From positions 310,001 to 374,000 of the forward strand of contig NZ_PYGD01000003.1 in assembly GCF_003014535.1 (NCBI RefSeq): 64,000 nt of DNA, given 5' to 3'. The notes beneath the pieces are model-generated. The model made no database searches, was not told the origin of the DNA, and was given only the letters and a program-made list of their open reading frames with translations. Origin of the DNA: Taibaiella chishuiensis. Its GTDB lineage: Bacteria; Bacteroidota; Bacteroidia; Chitinophagales; Chitinophagaceae. The position numbers and the translations under genes were made by a program. Shown here in pieces: positions 50,374 through 59,625 of this stretch. Position 1 is the first letter of the stretch. Every line of letters begins with the position of its first letter.

Positions 50374-51855
50374 ATGTCGCTATCTTATTTCCACTTTCAA
50401 AACAAACGCTGGGTAACGGTGCTGCAGCATGTGATACTGTGGTTGTTCATATTTGCATTGCCTTACCTGATGCAGTACAACTACGGTTTCCGGTTTCGTT
50501 TTTATGGTCCGCCCCATCATTTCATCATCCGCGATATTGCGGCAAAGCTGATCTGGGTCGTTGTGTTCTATCTCAATGCCTTTGTATTTACACCCCGTTA
50601 TATTTACCGCAAAAAGTACGTACGGTATGGCCTCCTGGTGATCGGTATGTTGCTGGTTATTGTTTGTTGCAATAATATGATCATGAACCGGAGCTTTGCA
50701 ACGGGGTTTCAACGGACCAGCCTGAATACGGCACCGGCCCGGCCCTATCGCGAAGTGCACACCGTAAAGACCGGCGAAGGACCGGTAATGGTAACCGCCC
50801 GGATACCGGAAGACTCGCCGGTATTGGGCGAAGCCATCAGGGACTATTCCATTACACCTGCCTTGCCATTGGCCGGCCCAGGCGAAAGCCCGGACCCGGG
50901 AGCGGTACAGGTAATGGGCCTGGCATCCCAGGATTACTCCATGGAGCCTGCGCTGCCGATGGCCGCGTTGCAGGTAAGCCAGGTAGCCGACGATAGTACT
51001 ATGTCCCGGTTAAAAGTCGCTAATGTGGCTACTGCCCCGGCACTTACGGAGGCCGCCCCGGTCCAGTTTGCCCGCGCCATTCCTGCAATGCCGGCAACCC
51101 TGCTCGACGCACCCTCGGGCCTGGTCATCAGTTTCCTGGGCGCCGCCGTATTTAATCTCGCACCTTATTTCCTTACACTCGCAGCCAGCCTGGCCTTCCG
51201 TATGATGCGCGACAAAACGCGGGCTGAAGCCCTGGTACAGGAACGGCAACAGGAAAATCTAAAAACAGAACTTTCTTTCCTGCGCTCGCAGATCAGTCCG
51301 CACTTTATGTTTAATGTGCTGAATAATATCAATGCGCTGGCGCGGTTAAAAAGCGACGAGCTCGAACCTACGATCATCAAACTCTCTTCGCTGATGCGTT
51401 ATATGTTGTACGATACCAATGTGGAGAAAGTGTCGCTCAGTTCGGAAGTCGCTTACCTGCGCAGTTACATCGACCTGCAACTGCAGCGTTTCGGTACCAA
51501 GGTAAAGGTGCAGGTCATCCTCGAGGAGGAAGGGCTGAACGCCTATGAAATAGAACCCATGCTGCTCGTGCCTTTCGTAGAGAATGCCTTTAAACATGGG
51601 ATCGGCAGGATCCATAACCCCGAGATCAATATTCACCTGTACAAGCGCGATAAGGTGTTGTTCTTTGCCGTGGCCAATAAGTACAGCGATGATGAAACCG
51701 AGCAGAAAGACCGGAGCTCGGGCATTGGCTTGTCTAATGTACAACGCAGGTTAAAACTATTGTATGAAAACGATCATGTGCTGACGATCGAACGGGAGCA
51801 GGATGTACAGGGCGAGCACTGGTTTGCTGTTTATCTCAAAATAAATTTACATTGA
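50374..51855 (+). CDS. LytS-type sensor histidine kinase with Pro/Ala linker repeats
   Basis: 493 residues. Hydrophobic segments near 18-32, 55-75 and 85-105 in the first part and again before the kinase (VISFLGAAVFNLAPYFLTL near 260). Between them is an extracytoplasmic stretch of about 130 residues with two copies of DYS-x-x-PALP-x-A (RDYSITPALPLA and QDYSMEPALPMA). The kinase part has the His_kinase core with His310 in RSQISPHFMFNVLNNINAL, SLMRYMLYDT and the ATP N-box LLVPFVENAFKHGIGR. It overlaps the LytTR regulator by one base (TGATG), so the pair is translationally coupled. Confidence 0.93.
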   Translation: MSLSYFHFQNKRWVTVLQHVILWLFIFALPYLMQYNYGFRFRFYGPPHHFIIRDIAAKLIWVVVFYLNAFVFTPRYIYRKKYVRYGLLVIGMLLVIVCCNNMIMNRSFATGFQRTSLNTAPARPYREVHTVKTGEGPVMVTARIPEDSPVLGEAIRDYSITPALPLAGPGESPDPGAVQVMGLASQDYSMEPALPMAALQVSQVADDSTMSRLKVANVATAPALTEAAPVQFARAIPAMPATLLDAPSGLVISFLGAAVFNLAPYFLTLAASLAFRMMRDKTRAEALVQERQQENLKTELSFLRSQISPHFMFNVLNNINALARLKSDELEPTIIKLSSLMRYMLYDTNVEKVSLSSEVAYLRSYIDLQLQRFGTKVKVQVILEEEGLNAYEIEPMLLVPFVENAFKHGIGRIHNPEINIHLYKRDKVLFFAVANKYSDDETEQKDRSSGIGLSNVQRRLKLLYENDHVLTIEREQDVQGEHWFAVYLKINLH

Positions 51856-52574
51856 TGTTACGTTGTATCGCGATAGACGATGAGCCATTGGCCCTGGCCC
51901 TGCTGGCCGACAATATCGGCAAGGTGCCTTACCTGCAGCTTGTAGCCACCTGCGGCGATGCCTTCGAGGCTGTTAAGGCTATGCAGGAACATACGGTAGA
52001 CCTTGTGTTTGCTGATATACAGATGCCGGGACTTACCGGGCTCCAGTTTATCGACAGCCTCCCGGTAAAGCCCCTGGTCATCCTGATTACGGCTTACCAG
52101 GAGTATGCGCTCGAAGGTTATTCGCTGAGCGTGGTCGATTACCTGCTCAAACCGGTGGACCTGCTGCGGTTTATGACGGCCTGTAATAAAGCGTTGGAGC
52201 TGTTCCAGCTGCGTAATGCGGCAACCCGCCAGCAGCCGGGATATGCCGCACCGGCCCCCGATTATTTTTTTCTCAATGTAGATTACAGCCTGCTTAAGAT
52301 CCTGTTCAGCGATATTATCTGGATAGAAGGTCTGCGCGATTATGTGAAGATCTATCTCAAAAGCGCGCCCAATAAGCCTGTGGTAGCACGGTCGAGCATT
52401 AAGGCCATGGAAGAGCAATTGCCCGGTGCCCGTTTTATCCGCATTCACAAGTCCTATATCGTATCTATCGATAGCATTACCGCCATCAGGAAAAACAGCG
52501 TATTTATCAAAGAGTACGAACTGACCATAGGAGAGACCTACCGGACTGTGATCCGGAATCTTACCGGTATGTAA
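51855..52574 (+). CDS. LytTR-type response regulator
   Basis: 239 residues from ATG 51855, whose A is the last base of the kinase stop TGA. Receiver domain with CIAIDDEPLALALLADNI, Asp54 in VDLVFADIQMPGLTG and VVDYLLKPVDLLRF. The C-terminal LytTR DNA-binding domain has IIWIEGLRDYVKIYL, SSIKAMEEQLPGARFIRIH KSYIVSID and a terminal strand region. By family it binds direct repeats upstream of target genes; the convergent envelope operon 52889-56864 is a natural candidate. Terminator at 52619. Confidence 0.94.
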   Translation: MLRCIAIDDEPLALALLADNIGKVPYLQLVATCGDAFEAVKAMQEHTVDLVFADIQMPGLTGLQFIDSLPVKPLVILITAYQEYALEGYSLSVVDYLLKPVDLLRFMTACNKALELFQLRNAATRQQPGYAAPAPDYFFLNVDYSLLKILFSDIIWIEGLRDYVKIYLKSAPNKPVVARSSIKAMEEQLPGARFIRIHKSYIVSIDSITAIRKNSVFIKEYELTIGETYRTVIRNLTGM

Positions 52575-52618
52575 GCCTGTTGCAATTTTGATTGCCGTTG
52601 TACTAACGGCTGTGCATG

Positions 52619-52650
52619 AGCCGGCTTTAAGCCGGCTGTTTTGTATTTTA
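52619..52650 (+). terminator. Terminator after the LytTR regulator
   Basis: Stem AGCCGGC/GCCGGCT (52619-52625 with 52631-52637), followed by a T-rich stretch GTTTTGTATTTTA. The rest of the gap to 52889 holds only a second hairpin. Confidence 0.8.
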
Positions 52651-52812
52651 TAGCATGATTTGTTTTTTACTAATAACAAATGCAGGCTAAGGTTGTTTCC
52701 TGTGTAATAGCTTGCCAGTAGCAGTTTGCAGCCGTGTTGGCTTTGCTCCGGGCATTGATACGGCCGGTCTTTTTATGGCCTGCATCATTGCCTGCCTGTT
52801 GTTGGACGGGCA

Positions 52813-52842
52813 TAAAAAAAACGGGCGATAGACATCGCCCGT
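52813..52842 (-). terminator. Terminator of the leftward envelope operon
   Basis: Stem ACGGGCGAT/ATCGCCCGT (52821-52829 with 52834-52842) with an eight-base A run on the left, that is a U run on the minus-strand transcript. Confidence 0.9.
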
Positions 52843-52888
52843 CTGTATGTGACCCTATCACCATACATGAAAAAGAGGGATGTCGCGG

Positions 52889-54169
52889 TTAATCATACAA
52901 CCGGAGCTTTTTTGTGTTGTACCAGAATTCTTTTACTGTTACTCCCACCGATACCTGGGTATAGTTTTCGCGGATCTGTCCTTTACTGATATCGCCTTTA
53001 CGGCCTACTTCAATACCGAGGTAACAATTGATAAGCCGGGTGAGGTTGCTGCCGATGCCCGCCGTTGCCGACATATCGTCGATCGATTGCCCGAGCAGGT
53101 GGATATAGCCCTGGTTGTAGGATACGCCCAACTGGAAGAACATCTTTTCGCGCATCTGGCCCTGTATCCTTTTATGGGTGGTATACTGGAAGCCCAGCGC
53201 ATATTGCTGCGCCTTGTCGGTATAGGCATTGGGATAGTTCAGCTTTTGCCGTTGCCAGTCGTAATAGGTATAGGCCGCGGCGAAGGTCATATTTTCATTT
53301 AACTCCAGGGCATAACCCAGGCCCAGCTGCAGGGGGATGCTGAAACTTTTACCGGTTTTGCTGGTGGATTTTGTAAGCGAATCGCCCACCAGGTAATCGG
53401 TACTGAAGTCGCCTTTGAGCGTAGCCGGGTTGGAAAGGGTAATGCCGAAATGCTGCGTGGCATAAGCGCCTATTTTACCGGAGTACTGCAGGCCCAGCTG
53501 GAACTGGAAAGCCCTGAGCTCCTGGTATTCTTTCCGCGTGATATCCATATTCAGATCGCGGTATAGATAGTTGGTCGTGTTGGTCAGCGAGCCGAACAGG
53601 TAAGAAGCGGTAAGTCCCACCGACAGGTGTTTGCCGATCCGGAAGCCATTGGCGATATAGACCTGGTTGACGCCGCCGCTACCGGTAACGGTTTTCGTGA
53701 TATTAGAGGTTGCGCCGTCCTGCAGGCCCAGGTTCTGGCTCAGCAGGTAGTTTACGGAACTGTAAGGCTTAATGCCAAACGAGAGGCCCCATACCTGGCT
53801 GGGTCTGAACGTAAGCGATAACCTGCGTATCGCGGCATCGTTATTGGAGGAGGTAAGCGTGTCGGATGCATTGTACTGAAAGCGGCCCGAATGCCACCTG
53901 CCGTTAATGTCGATATTGATCATATTCGGATCCAGTGCCGTAAGCGACGCGGGGTTGGCGGTATTGATGTAACTCGCGCTGCGTAAGGCTACAGAGGCGC
54001 TGCCCATGCCAAAGAACTTGCCGTAGTCCTTGGTTTCAATATCGCCTATGCCGAGAATGGAGTAGGGCGAGGTCGTGCTCTGGCCCAGGGCCACCGCCTG
54101 TTGCAGGGTAAGCAGGGTAAGCAGCGGGAGCAGCTTGCTGCCCCGTATTGATTTATAATCCCAGGACAT
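52889..54169 (-). CDS. Outer-membrane protein of a Kelch/DUF4907/DUF4270 operon
   Basis: 426 residues from ATG 54169, signal region LLPLLTLLTLQQAVALGQ. The mature start TTSPYSILGIGDIETKDYG and GMGSASVALRSASYINTANPAS, with later strands such as FRPSQVWGLSFGIKPYSSVN and TASYLFGSLTNTTNYLYR, suggest a FadL/PorV-like outer-membrane barrel of about 14 strands, ending in VKEFWYNTKKLRLYD. It overlaps the DUF4270 gene stop by 17 bases, so it is the last gene of a coupled operon. By its place it may form an outer-membrane partner for the surface lipoproteins upstream. An upstream extension to 54208 lies within the DUF4270 gene and was rejected. Confidence 0.82.
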   Translation of the reverse strand: MSWDYKSIRGSKLLPLLTLLTLQQAVALGQSTTSPYSILGIGDIETKDYGKFFGMGSASVALRSASYINTANPASLTALDPNMINIDINGRWHSGRFQYNASDTLTSSNNDAAIRRLSLTFRPSQVWGLSFGIKPYSSVNYLLSQNLGLQDGATSNITKTVTGSGGVNQVYIANGFRIGKHLSVGLTASYLFGSLTNTTNYLYRDLNMDITRKEYQELRAFQFQLGLQYSGKIGAYATQHFGITLSNPATLKGDFSTDYLVGDSLTKSTSKTGKSFSIPLQLGLGYALELNENMTFAAAYTYYDWQRQKLNYPNAYTDKAQQYALGFQYTTHKRIQGQMREKMFFQLGVSYNQGYIHLLGQSIDDMSATAGIGSNLTRLINCYLGIEVGRKGDISKGQIRENYTQVSVGVTVKEFWYNTKKLRLYD

Positions 54170-55472
54170 AAAGTTTGAGTTTGACCGATAATTGCTGTCC
54201 TGCTGCATCGAGGATAAGCCTGTTTTCGTAAGCGCTGCTCAGCGGCAACAGCAGGAAGTCCTGTTGTGCGCCTCTGCCCTGGCTCAGCAAGGTGTTGATA
54301 TAGGTGGTAAGGTCGTAGGTATAGCGGGTATTTTTATGGTAGAGGTAGTCGATGATCAGGCTGCCGTTTTGCAGCGATCCGTTGGCCGTGCCCAGTCCGC
54401 TGCCCACTTCATTATTACTGTTGATCGGGTAGAGGCCCAGCCCCGGCGGCAGCGCGTAAAAACTACTCTGTCCGTAACTGGCTGCGGGCGGTGTAATTTC
54501 CAGGCTTGCCTTTACTACTTTGATGTAAGGGTACAGCTCCTTAAGGGCAAATACATCGGGCAGGCTGATCCTCGGGAATAAACCGCTGCTGGCATGCAGG
54601 AATACTTTATTGCCCGTGAGGCCGGAAGGCAGGCTCTGCTTCTTTTTGGGCAGGAATGCGGCCAGCGTGGTACCGCTCTTGTCGTAGCCGAAAGAATAGA
54701 ATTGCGAGCTGGCAGGCTGCAGGGTAAAGTCGAGGTACTGTTGTTCGGGAATGCTGGCATTAAGCCGGTAATACAGCCGCACCGTTCTTTTGGTCGAATC
54801 GTTGGGGCCGAAATAATAAACCGCTTTATTGCCGGCATCGTCGCCGCTTAGTACGAGACCATAAAAGTACCGGGCAAACTTATCCTGGTTGCTCATCGTG
54901 TCTGCGTTTCTTTTAAGCATATTGAAGAACTCGAGGCCCAGGTTGTCTGGCATACGGATCGATACCGGCAGGTTGGCAGATGGCCGCAGGTCGGTCAGGG
55001 TGGTGCTGGCCAGGGGCGCGGGATCGTAGGCAAATGTGCTTACATTGTATCCTTTCCAGCCGGTGGTGGTGCTTATGGGCTGCGTAAGGCGGTGCAGGTC
55101 CAGCCGGAAGGGCGCCGTCGTATCGCCATAGGCGCTGCCGGTAAAGTGCATCCTGAATACCAGCGAATCGAAGCTGCAATTCGCACAACCGCTTAACGGG
55201 TTCGTGGCCGGCCGACCAAGCGGGAACCAGGATTGTGCACGGAACACCCCCAGCAGGCTATCGGACTGCCTGCCTACTTTAAACAGGCTGTCGCTCGCTG
55301 TAGCAAAGGAATCCAGCTGGTAGGTGGCGAGTTTGATTACGAAGGAATCGAGGTAAATAATATTGGGGTCGTCGGTCAGGTTTTCCTTGCCGAAGTTGAC
55401 CACCGTCTTGTTGCAGGCCATAAAATACAGGCCGGCAACAAGCAGCAATAGATAGGAAATGGATTTTTTCAT
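54153..55472 (-). CDS. DUF4270 lipoprotein
   Basis: 439 residues with a lipoprotein signal (MKKSISYLLLLVAGLYFMAC, Cys20). The body has LTDDPNIIYLDSFVIKLATY, SFVIKLATYQLDSFATASD and GANKAV-like sections of the DUF4270 family, with beta-rich blocks and a C-terminal LLPLSSAYENRLILDAAGQ. DUF4270 proteins are Bacteroidota surface lipoproteins of unknown role. Here it sits between DUF4907 (gap 29 bases) and the outer-membrane protein (overlap 17 bases), in one transcript from the Kelch gene at 56864 to 52889. Confidence 0.88.
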   Translation of the reverse strand: MKKSISYLLLLVAGLYFMACNKTVVNFGKENLTDDPNIIYLDSFVIKLATYQLDSFATASDSLFKVGRQSDSLLGVFRAQSWFPLGRPATNPLSGCANCSFDSLVFRMHFTGSAYGDTTAPFRLDLHRLTQPISTTTGWKGYNVSTFAYDPAPLASTTLTDLRPSANLPVSIRMPDNLGLEFFNMLKRNADTMSNQDKFARYFYGLVLSGDDAGNKAVYYFGPNDSTKRTVRLYYRLNASIPEQQYLDFTLQPASSQFYSFGYDKSGTTLAAFLPKKKQSLPSGLTGNKVFLHASSGLFPRISLPDVFALKELYPYIKVVKASLEITPPAASYGQSSFYALPPGLGLYPINSNNEVGSGLGTANGSLQNGSLIIDYLYHKNTRYTYDLTTYINTLLSQGRGAQQDFLLLPLSSAYENRLILDAAGQQLSVKLKLYVLGL

Positions 55473-55501
55473 CCTGGTAGCAGGCTTTATACGATGATCG
55501 T

Positions 55502-55840
55502 TTATTGCGGTCCGGTCCTGGCGCTATCCGCTACGATGCCCAGTTTTTGCAGGTCGCTTACCCGCAGGGCCGGCAGCTTTCGTTGACGGATCAGCCCGCA
55601 TACATACTGCCCGGTTTTCAGGGCGTCGTTTTGGCTCCGGAAGGCATGCTTGCCGCTGATGGCCGGGATATAAGGCTGCCGGATATAGTTCTTGCCATTG
55701 ATGGCTATAAAGTACCCCCAGCCTTGTTCCCATTGGAAAGTGGTTACCCGGAAAGGCGATGAAGGCGGCAGGTCGTGGTCGTCCTTGCTGCAGGCGGCAA
55801 ACAGGCAAAGCGTTGCGAGCAGGCTCAGGGTTTTAATCAT
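55502..55840 (-). CDS. DUF4907 lipoprotein
   Basis: 112 residues with a lipoprotein signal (MIKTLSLLATLCLFAACSK, Cys17) and the DUF4907 core: GYFIAINGKNYIRQPYIPA, ISGKHAFRSQNDALKTGQY. Its start codon lies within the last codons of the Kelch gene (8-base overlap at 55833-55840), so it is translationally coupled. Function unknown; the family is often found beside DUF4270 and Kelch lipoproteins. Confidence 0.88.
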   Translation of the reverse strand: MIKTLSLLATLCLFAACSKDDHDLPPSSPFRVTTFQWEQGWGYFIAINGKNYIRQPYIPAISGKHAFRSQNDALKTGQYVCGLIRQRKLPALRVSDLQKLGIVADSARTGPQ

Positions 55841-56864
55841 TGTCTACTTTTTTTGCGTAGGGCGCAAATTCCCACATGTCATCAAAATTGGCGCTGCTGT
55901 TGTTGCCCGTGGTGATATAGCCCCGGTTATTGAGCGAGAAGCCTATTGCGCCTATCCTTGTTGTTGCTTCAAAGGTTGTTTTCTGGGTCCATATGTCCGA
56001 GTTGGGTTCATACATCCAGGTGGTGCCGGTAACGCCGTTATGTTCGCCCGTAGTCACATAGGCCAGGCCGTCGATCACGAAGCTGCTGGCATTGCTCCTG
56101 ATGATATTATAGTTGTCGTCGTAGTCTTCGTCGCTTACATTGATCAGCCGGCGCTTCTGGGTCCATACATTGGTATTGCCGTCGTAGGCCCACATATCAT
56201 CGGGGTATGCGCCGTTGTTCAGCCCGGTACATACATAGGCTGTATTGCCGATCACGAAGGCCAGGGCATCTTTACGTTTGGTACCGGCCAGGCTTGCTTT
56301 CTGTACCCACTGGTTCGTTGCCGGATCATATTCCCAGAGGTCTTTCAGGAAGTTGTCATCATAGCCGGTCGTGATGTAGCCTTTACCGTTGATGGCAAAA
56401 GCGGCGGCGCCGTAGCGGCCCGATCCGCCGAAATCTGCCTTCCGGGTCCAGCTATTGCTGTCTGCATCGTACTCCCAGAAGTCTTTAAGATAGCTGATGC
56501 CGTCGTAGCCGGTGCCTACATAGCCTTTGTTGCCGATACTGAAGGCTACGGCGCTGTTGCGGCCTTTGGCGGGCATGTCGGCCTTCTGGTACCACGTCGC
56601 CGTGGTCTGGTCGAATGCCCAGAAATCGTTCAGGCGTTCATCGTCTTTTTTATAACCGGTGCCTACATAAGCATTATTGCCGATCACAAAACTTACCGCT
56701 TCGGTCCGCGCTACGCCTTCAAAGTCATAACTGCGAAACCAGTTGCCGACGTAGTCTTCATCCTTATTGGAAGATTTTTTACAGGAGCTCAATCCTGTTG
56801 CTACTACGCCCAGGCTTAAGGTAAGGGTGCATGTCTGCCGGAAGACGGCCTTGAGTCTGCTCAT
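55833..56864 (-). CDS. Kelch-repeat lipoprotein
   Basis: 343 residues with a lipoprotein signal (lipobox GLSSC, Cys28). Five or six Kelch-type repeats, each of about 50 residues, follow one pattern: VSFVIGNNAYVGTGY, VAFSIGNKGYVGTGYDG, AAFAINGKGYITTGYDD, LAFVIGNTAYVCTGLNN, SSFVIDGLAYVTTGEHN and IGFSLNNRGYITTGNNS, each followed by a Trp-containing DxWxYD/W strand. A six-bladed propeller is likely. It is anchored in the outer membrane and is the first gene of the operon. Repeats are highly similar to one another. No standard promoter box was found in the 300-base gap upstream. Confidence 0.9.
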   Translation of the reverse strand: MSRLKAVFRQTCTLTLSLGVVATGLSSCKKSSNKDEDYVGNWFRSYDFEGVARTEAVSFVIGNNAYVGTGYKKDDERLNDFWAFDQTTATWYQKADMPAKGRNSAVAFSIGNKGYVGTGYDGISYLKDFWEYDADSNSWTRKADFGGSGRYGAAAFAINGKGYITTGYDDNFLKDLWEYDPATNQWVQKASLAGTKRKDALAFVIGNTAYVCTGLNNGAYPDDMWAYDGNTNVWTQKRRLINVSDEDYDDNYNIIRSNASSFVIDGLAYVTTGEHNGVTGTTWMYEPNSDIWTQKTTFEATTRIGAIGFSLNNRGYITTGNNSSANFDDMWEFAPYAKKVDND

Positions 56865-57106
56865 TCTTGGGTCTGTTTAAATGTTTTTTTCAGTAGAGTA
56901 TGGATCTTGTGCTGTTGGGTCCGCCTCTGCCCGGTATCCTGTGCTCCTGTCCGGATATGCAGGCGGGTATTGGCTTTGGTTGTCTTGCAAAAGTTGAAAA
57001 TAATGACACACCGCCGGCTAAAATGCGACCAATAGGCGAAAAGTTGCGACCAAACCCGGTGTCTTTTCTTTGATTTATAGTTGGTAAATAAGCATATGTA
57101 CACTAC
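56865..57106. other. Gap upstream of the Kelch operon
   Basis: About 240 bases between the operon start and the terminator of the next leftward gene. It should hold the operon promoter. The nearest match on the minus strand is AACTTTTG around 56988-56996, one base off TAnnTTTG. I see no gene and no clear LytTR-type direct repeat. Confidence 0.45.
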
Positions 57107-57138
57107 GAAAGAGGCGCAGCAAAAGCTGCGCCTCTTTT
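57107..57138 (-). terminator. Terminator of the 819-residue protein gene
   Basis: A 13-bp stem AAAGAGGCGCAGC/GCTGCGCCTCTTT (57108-57120 with 57125-57137) with loop AAAA, just past the leftward stop at 57166. Confidence 0.88.
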
Positions 57139-57165
57139 CTTATCAATGAGCTGTATAAAGTTGAA

Positions 57166-59625
57166 TCAGTAACCGGTCCGCGCTATGTCCGGGCAGGTCG
57201 TGCTGGCGGCTTCGTAAGCCATCGTGCCGGCATACCGGCGCTCGAGCTGTTGCAGGTAGGCCGAGCGGTAAGGCTGTGGGGTATACAGCCCGTTGCGGCT
57301 ATCCCGCATATATTTGGCGGCGTTATCGCATAGCGTAAGACTCAGCAGGCATTTGGCTTTCAGCTCCTTGTTCCTGCTCAGGGTAAGCGCTTTGTTATAA
57401 GCAGCCATGGCGTTGGCGCAACCATAATAGTTGTTGCCGTAACGCAGCGAGTTGGGGTAAAAAGAATAATAGGCAAAGTCGCCCTTCGCTTGCCATTGTT
57501 CGCGCGATGTGCGGCCATAACTCATCATCATCCACGCCTTGCCATAATAGCTGAGGCTGTATAAAGCATGGCCCAGCCTGTAGTTCAGCTTAGCCTTGGT
57601 TTCGGCAGGGAGCCGCAGGTTAAGGGAGTCCTGCAGGCGCGTTACTTCTGCTACGATCTGCTTCTTGCTGGATAGAGTATAATACCTGGCCTGTTGTGGT
57701 TCGTCCCAGGGGCTAAGCGTGCCCAGGTTGGTAATGGTCGTGATCGGCAGGTAACTTTTGTATTCATAATGCGTTTCCCAGAAGTTCGGATCCATCGCGG
57801 CAAATACGGCGAGGGCTTCGTGGTATTGTTCCCGGCGTACTAATATCGTGCCTTTCAGGTCGCGGTAAAAATCTTCGTTGGCCCAGCGTACCGGCGCGAT
57901 CAGGCCTTCGAATACGGTTCTGCGCTTCGCGTGCTTAAAGGCCAGCAGGCTGTCGATAGTAGCCGGCGAGGCTTCCCGGTCGAAGTAGGCGATAAACTGG
58001 TAGTTGGCGTCGCTGGTATCGGCCCAGCCGTCGTAAGTATTACGCATCACGGCTGCTTTGGTATACAGAAAGCCGGCGGTAAGCAGGTCGCCCTGGGCTT
58101 TGTAGCGGTTGCTGAGCAGCAGGAAGAGCTCGGCCATGTCGTCGTCGTACTCTTCTTCACCGTCAGCGGAATAAAACCGGTTGGGATCGCTTCCCTTCTG
58201 CAGGCTTTTTAAAAAAGCGGGGTTAAGTTCGTTCATGCGCAACAGGTTGGTGGCGATCCGGTCCTTGGCTGCAGGCGTAGTTACCTCTTCGGTATAAGCA
58301 AAGGCGATAGTCGCCTCGATCAGGCGCTGTATCTCGTAATGTTTGTCCTGCATGGGTTCCAGGGTATTGGTCCATTGTCTGGCCTGCTCGTAATTGCCCG
58401 AAATATTGTGCAGGTGGGCAATACACAGGGTTACGAAATCCTTGTTCCGGCCGGGGGCTTCGGTTGTCTTTTCGAGGAAGCCGAGCAGTTCCGATAGCCG
58501 CTTCTTATCCTGGTCCAGGTTTAGCTTGGCATAATAAGCGTATCCCGAATCCTGTTGGGCATAGGGCTTATTGTAGGGGGCTCTTTTAATGGTCCCATCC
58601 TCGAAGCTAATCCCGTTAAAGCCCAGCAATTCCGGCGACCAGATCCAGTCTTCCAGTTTATTTACTTCACGGGTTAGCAGCAGGGGCAGGTACTTGCTGT
58701 GCGGGTTCAGGGTATATACGGCTTTGATCTGTTCAAAGGCGCTGCCATAAGTTTTCATTCCCTTCACCACATGGAGCAGTTCGAGGGTATACGGATCCTT
58801 GATAAAAGGCATGATGCTGTCCAGTGTTTTACGGCCGATCTGCTGGTAACAGAATACTTTCTTCTCTTCGGAATGATCGAAGGAACGCAACAGGTAAATG
58901 GTCTGTTGCAAGGGATCGCTTTGTTGCATACCATAGAACAATTGCGCCCAGCCCAGTACTACAGAGCTGCTTTTGTCGAGCAGGGCAGGGTAGAGGTCCA
59001 GCACCGGTTGCCTGTTTTGCAGGGTGGGCCCTGCGTAGTAAGCCATTTTCAAGGCCTGGAAGGCATACCGTTCTTTCAGGAACTGTTGTTTTACCTGGCG
59101 ACACCGGTTGAGCGCTTCCCCGGCTAATTCACCAGGCATTTCCTGGCTGCCTTTCGCACTATCCACCCAGGGATCTGCATCTCTGAACTGGGTAGACTCG
59201 GCGCGTTTGGCTAGGATCATATAGTCCAGCGCAGCTTTGTTCTCCTTGCGCAGCAGCCATAACATCAGGGTATTGTTGCCGAAGAATTTGCGGTCGCCTT
59301 TGGCACAGGCATCCAGGAAGGCCTTGGGGTCGGTATCGTACTGGATCGCGTAAATATCGTCGATGCTGGCCTTGTTGCCGGTAAACTGCCGCCATTCGGC
59401 ACAGTTGCGCTTATAGTCTTCGCCGCCGGGATCGGCGCTGTAACTGTTCAGGAAGCGCTCTGAGTAATAAAAGGGTTCGAGCCCCTTCAGCCCGTCCAGC
59501 CCGTTGCGGAACAACTGCATCCTGCCCTCGTCTGCATAGATCGAGGGGCCGCAGGCCGGCAGGGGTATGGCGCAACAGCAGAGCAGGCTAAAACAGATCG
59601 TAAATATGCTGTATCGTAGGTTCAT
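57166..59625 (-). CDS. Large secreted helical protein of unknown function
   Basis: 819 residues, signal peptide to about residue 24 (LLCCCAIPLPACG), possibly a lipoprotein since a Cys stands near the cleavage site (LPACG). The mature part opens with GPSIYADEGRMQLFRNGLD and is almost all helical with TPR-like spacing (QALKMAYYAGPTLQNRQ, FVTLCIAHLHNISGNYEQ, LTAGFLYTKAAVMRNTY, AMAAYNKALTLSRNKEL). I do not recognise the family. Its start overlaps the last 38 bases of the upstream lipoprotein gene, so the two act as an operon. The TPR-like repeats suggest a binding scaffold in the periplasm. Confidence 0.8.
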   Translation of the reverse strand: MNLRYSIFTICFSLLCCCAIPLPACGPSIYADEGRMQLFRNGLDGLKGLEPFYYSERFLNSYSADPGGEDYKRNCAEWRQFTGNKASIDDIYAIQYDTDPKAFLDACAKGDRKFFGNNTLMLWLLRKENKAALDYMILAKRAESTQFRDADPWVDSAKGSQEMPGELAGEALNRCRQVKQQFLKERYAFQALKMAYYAGPTLQNRQPVLDLYPALLDKSSSVVLGWAQLFYGMQQSDPLQQTIYLLRSFDHSEEKKVFCYQQIGRKTLDSIMPFIKDPYTLELLHVVKGMKTYGSAFEQIKAVYTLNPHSKYLPLLLTREVNKLEDWIWSPELLGFNGISFEDGTIKRAPYNKPYAQQDSGYAYYAKLNLDQDKKRLSELLGFLEKTTEAPGRNKDFVTLCIAHLHNISGNYEQARQWTNTLEPMQDKHYEIQRLIEATIAFAYTEEVTTPAAKDRIATNLLRMNELNPAFLKSLQKGSDPNRFYSADGEEEYDDDMAELFLLLSNRYKAQGDLLTAGFLYTKAAVMRNTYDGWADTSDANYQFIAYFDREASPATIDSLLAFKHAKRRTVFEGLIAPVRWANEDFYRDLKGTILVRREQYHEALAVFAAMDPNFWETHYEYKSYLPITTITNLGTLSPWDEPQQARYYTLSSKKQIVAEVTRLQDSLNLRLPAETKAKLNYRLGHALYSLSYYGKAWMMMSYGRTSREQWQAKGDFAYYSFYPNSLRYGNNYYGCANAMAAYNKALTLSRNKELKAKCLLSLTLCDNAAKYMRDSRNGLYTPQPYRSAYLQQLERRYAGTMAYEAASTTCPDIARTGY

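Noticed and set aside
55692-56819. 375-codon frame on the plus strand
   Set aside because: Antisense of the Kelch gene; its Ala/Val/Ile repeats mirror the Kelch repeats on the other strand.
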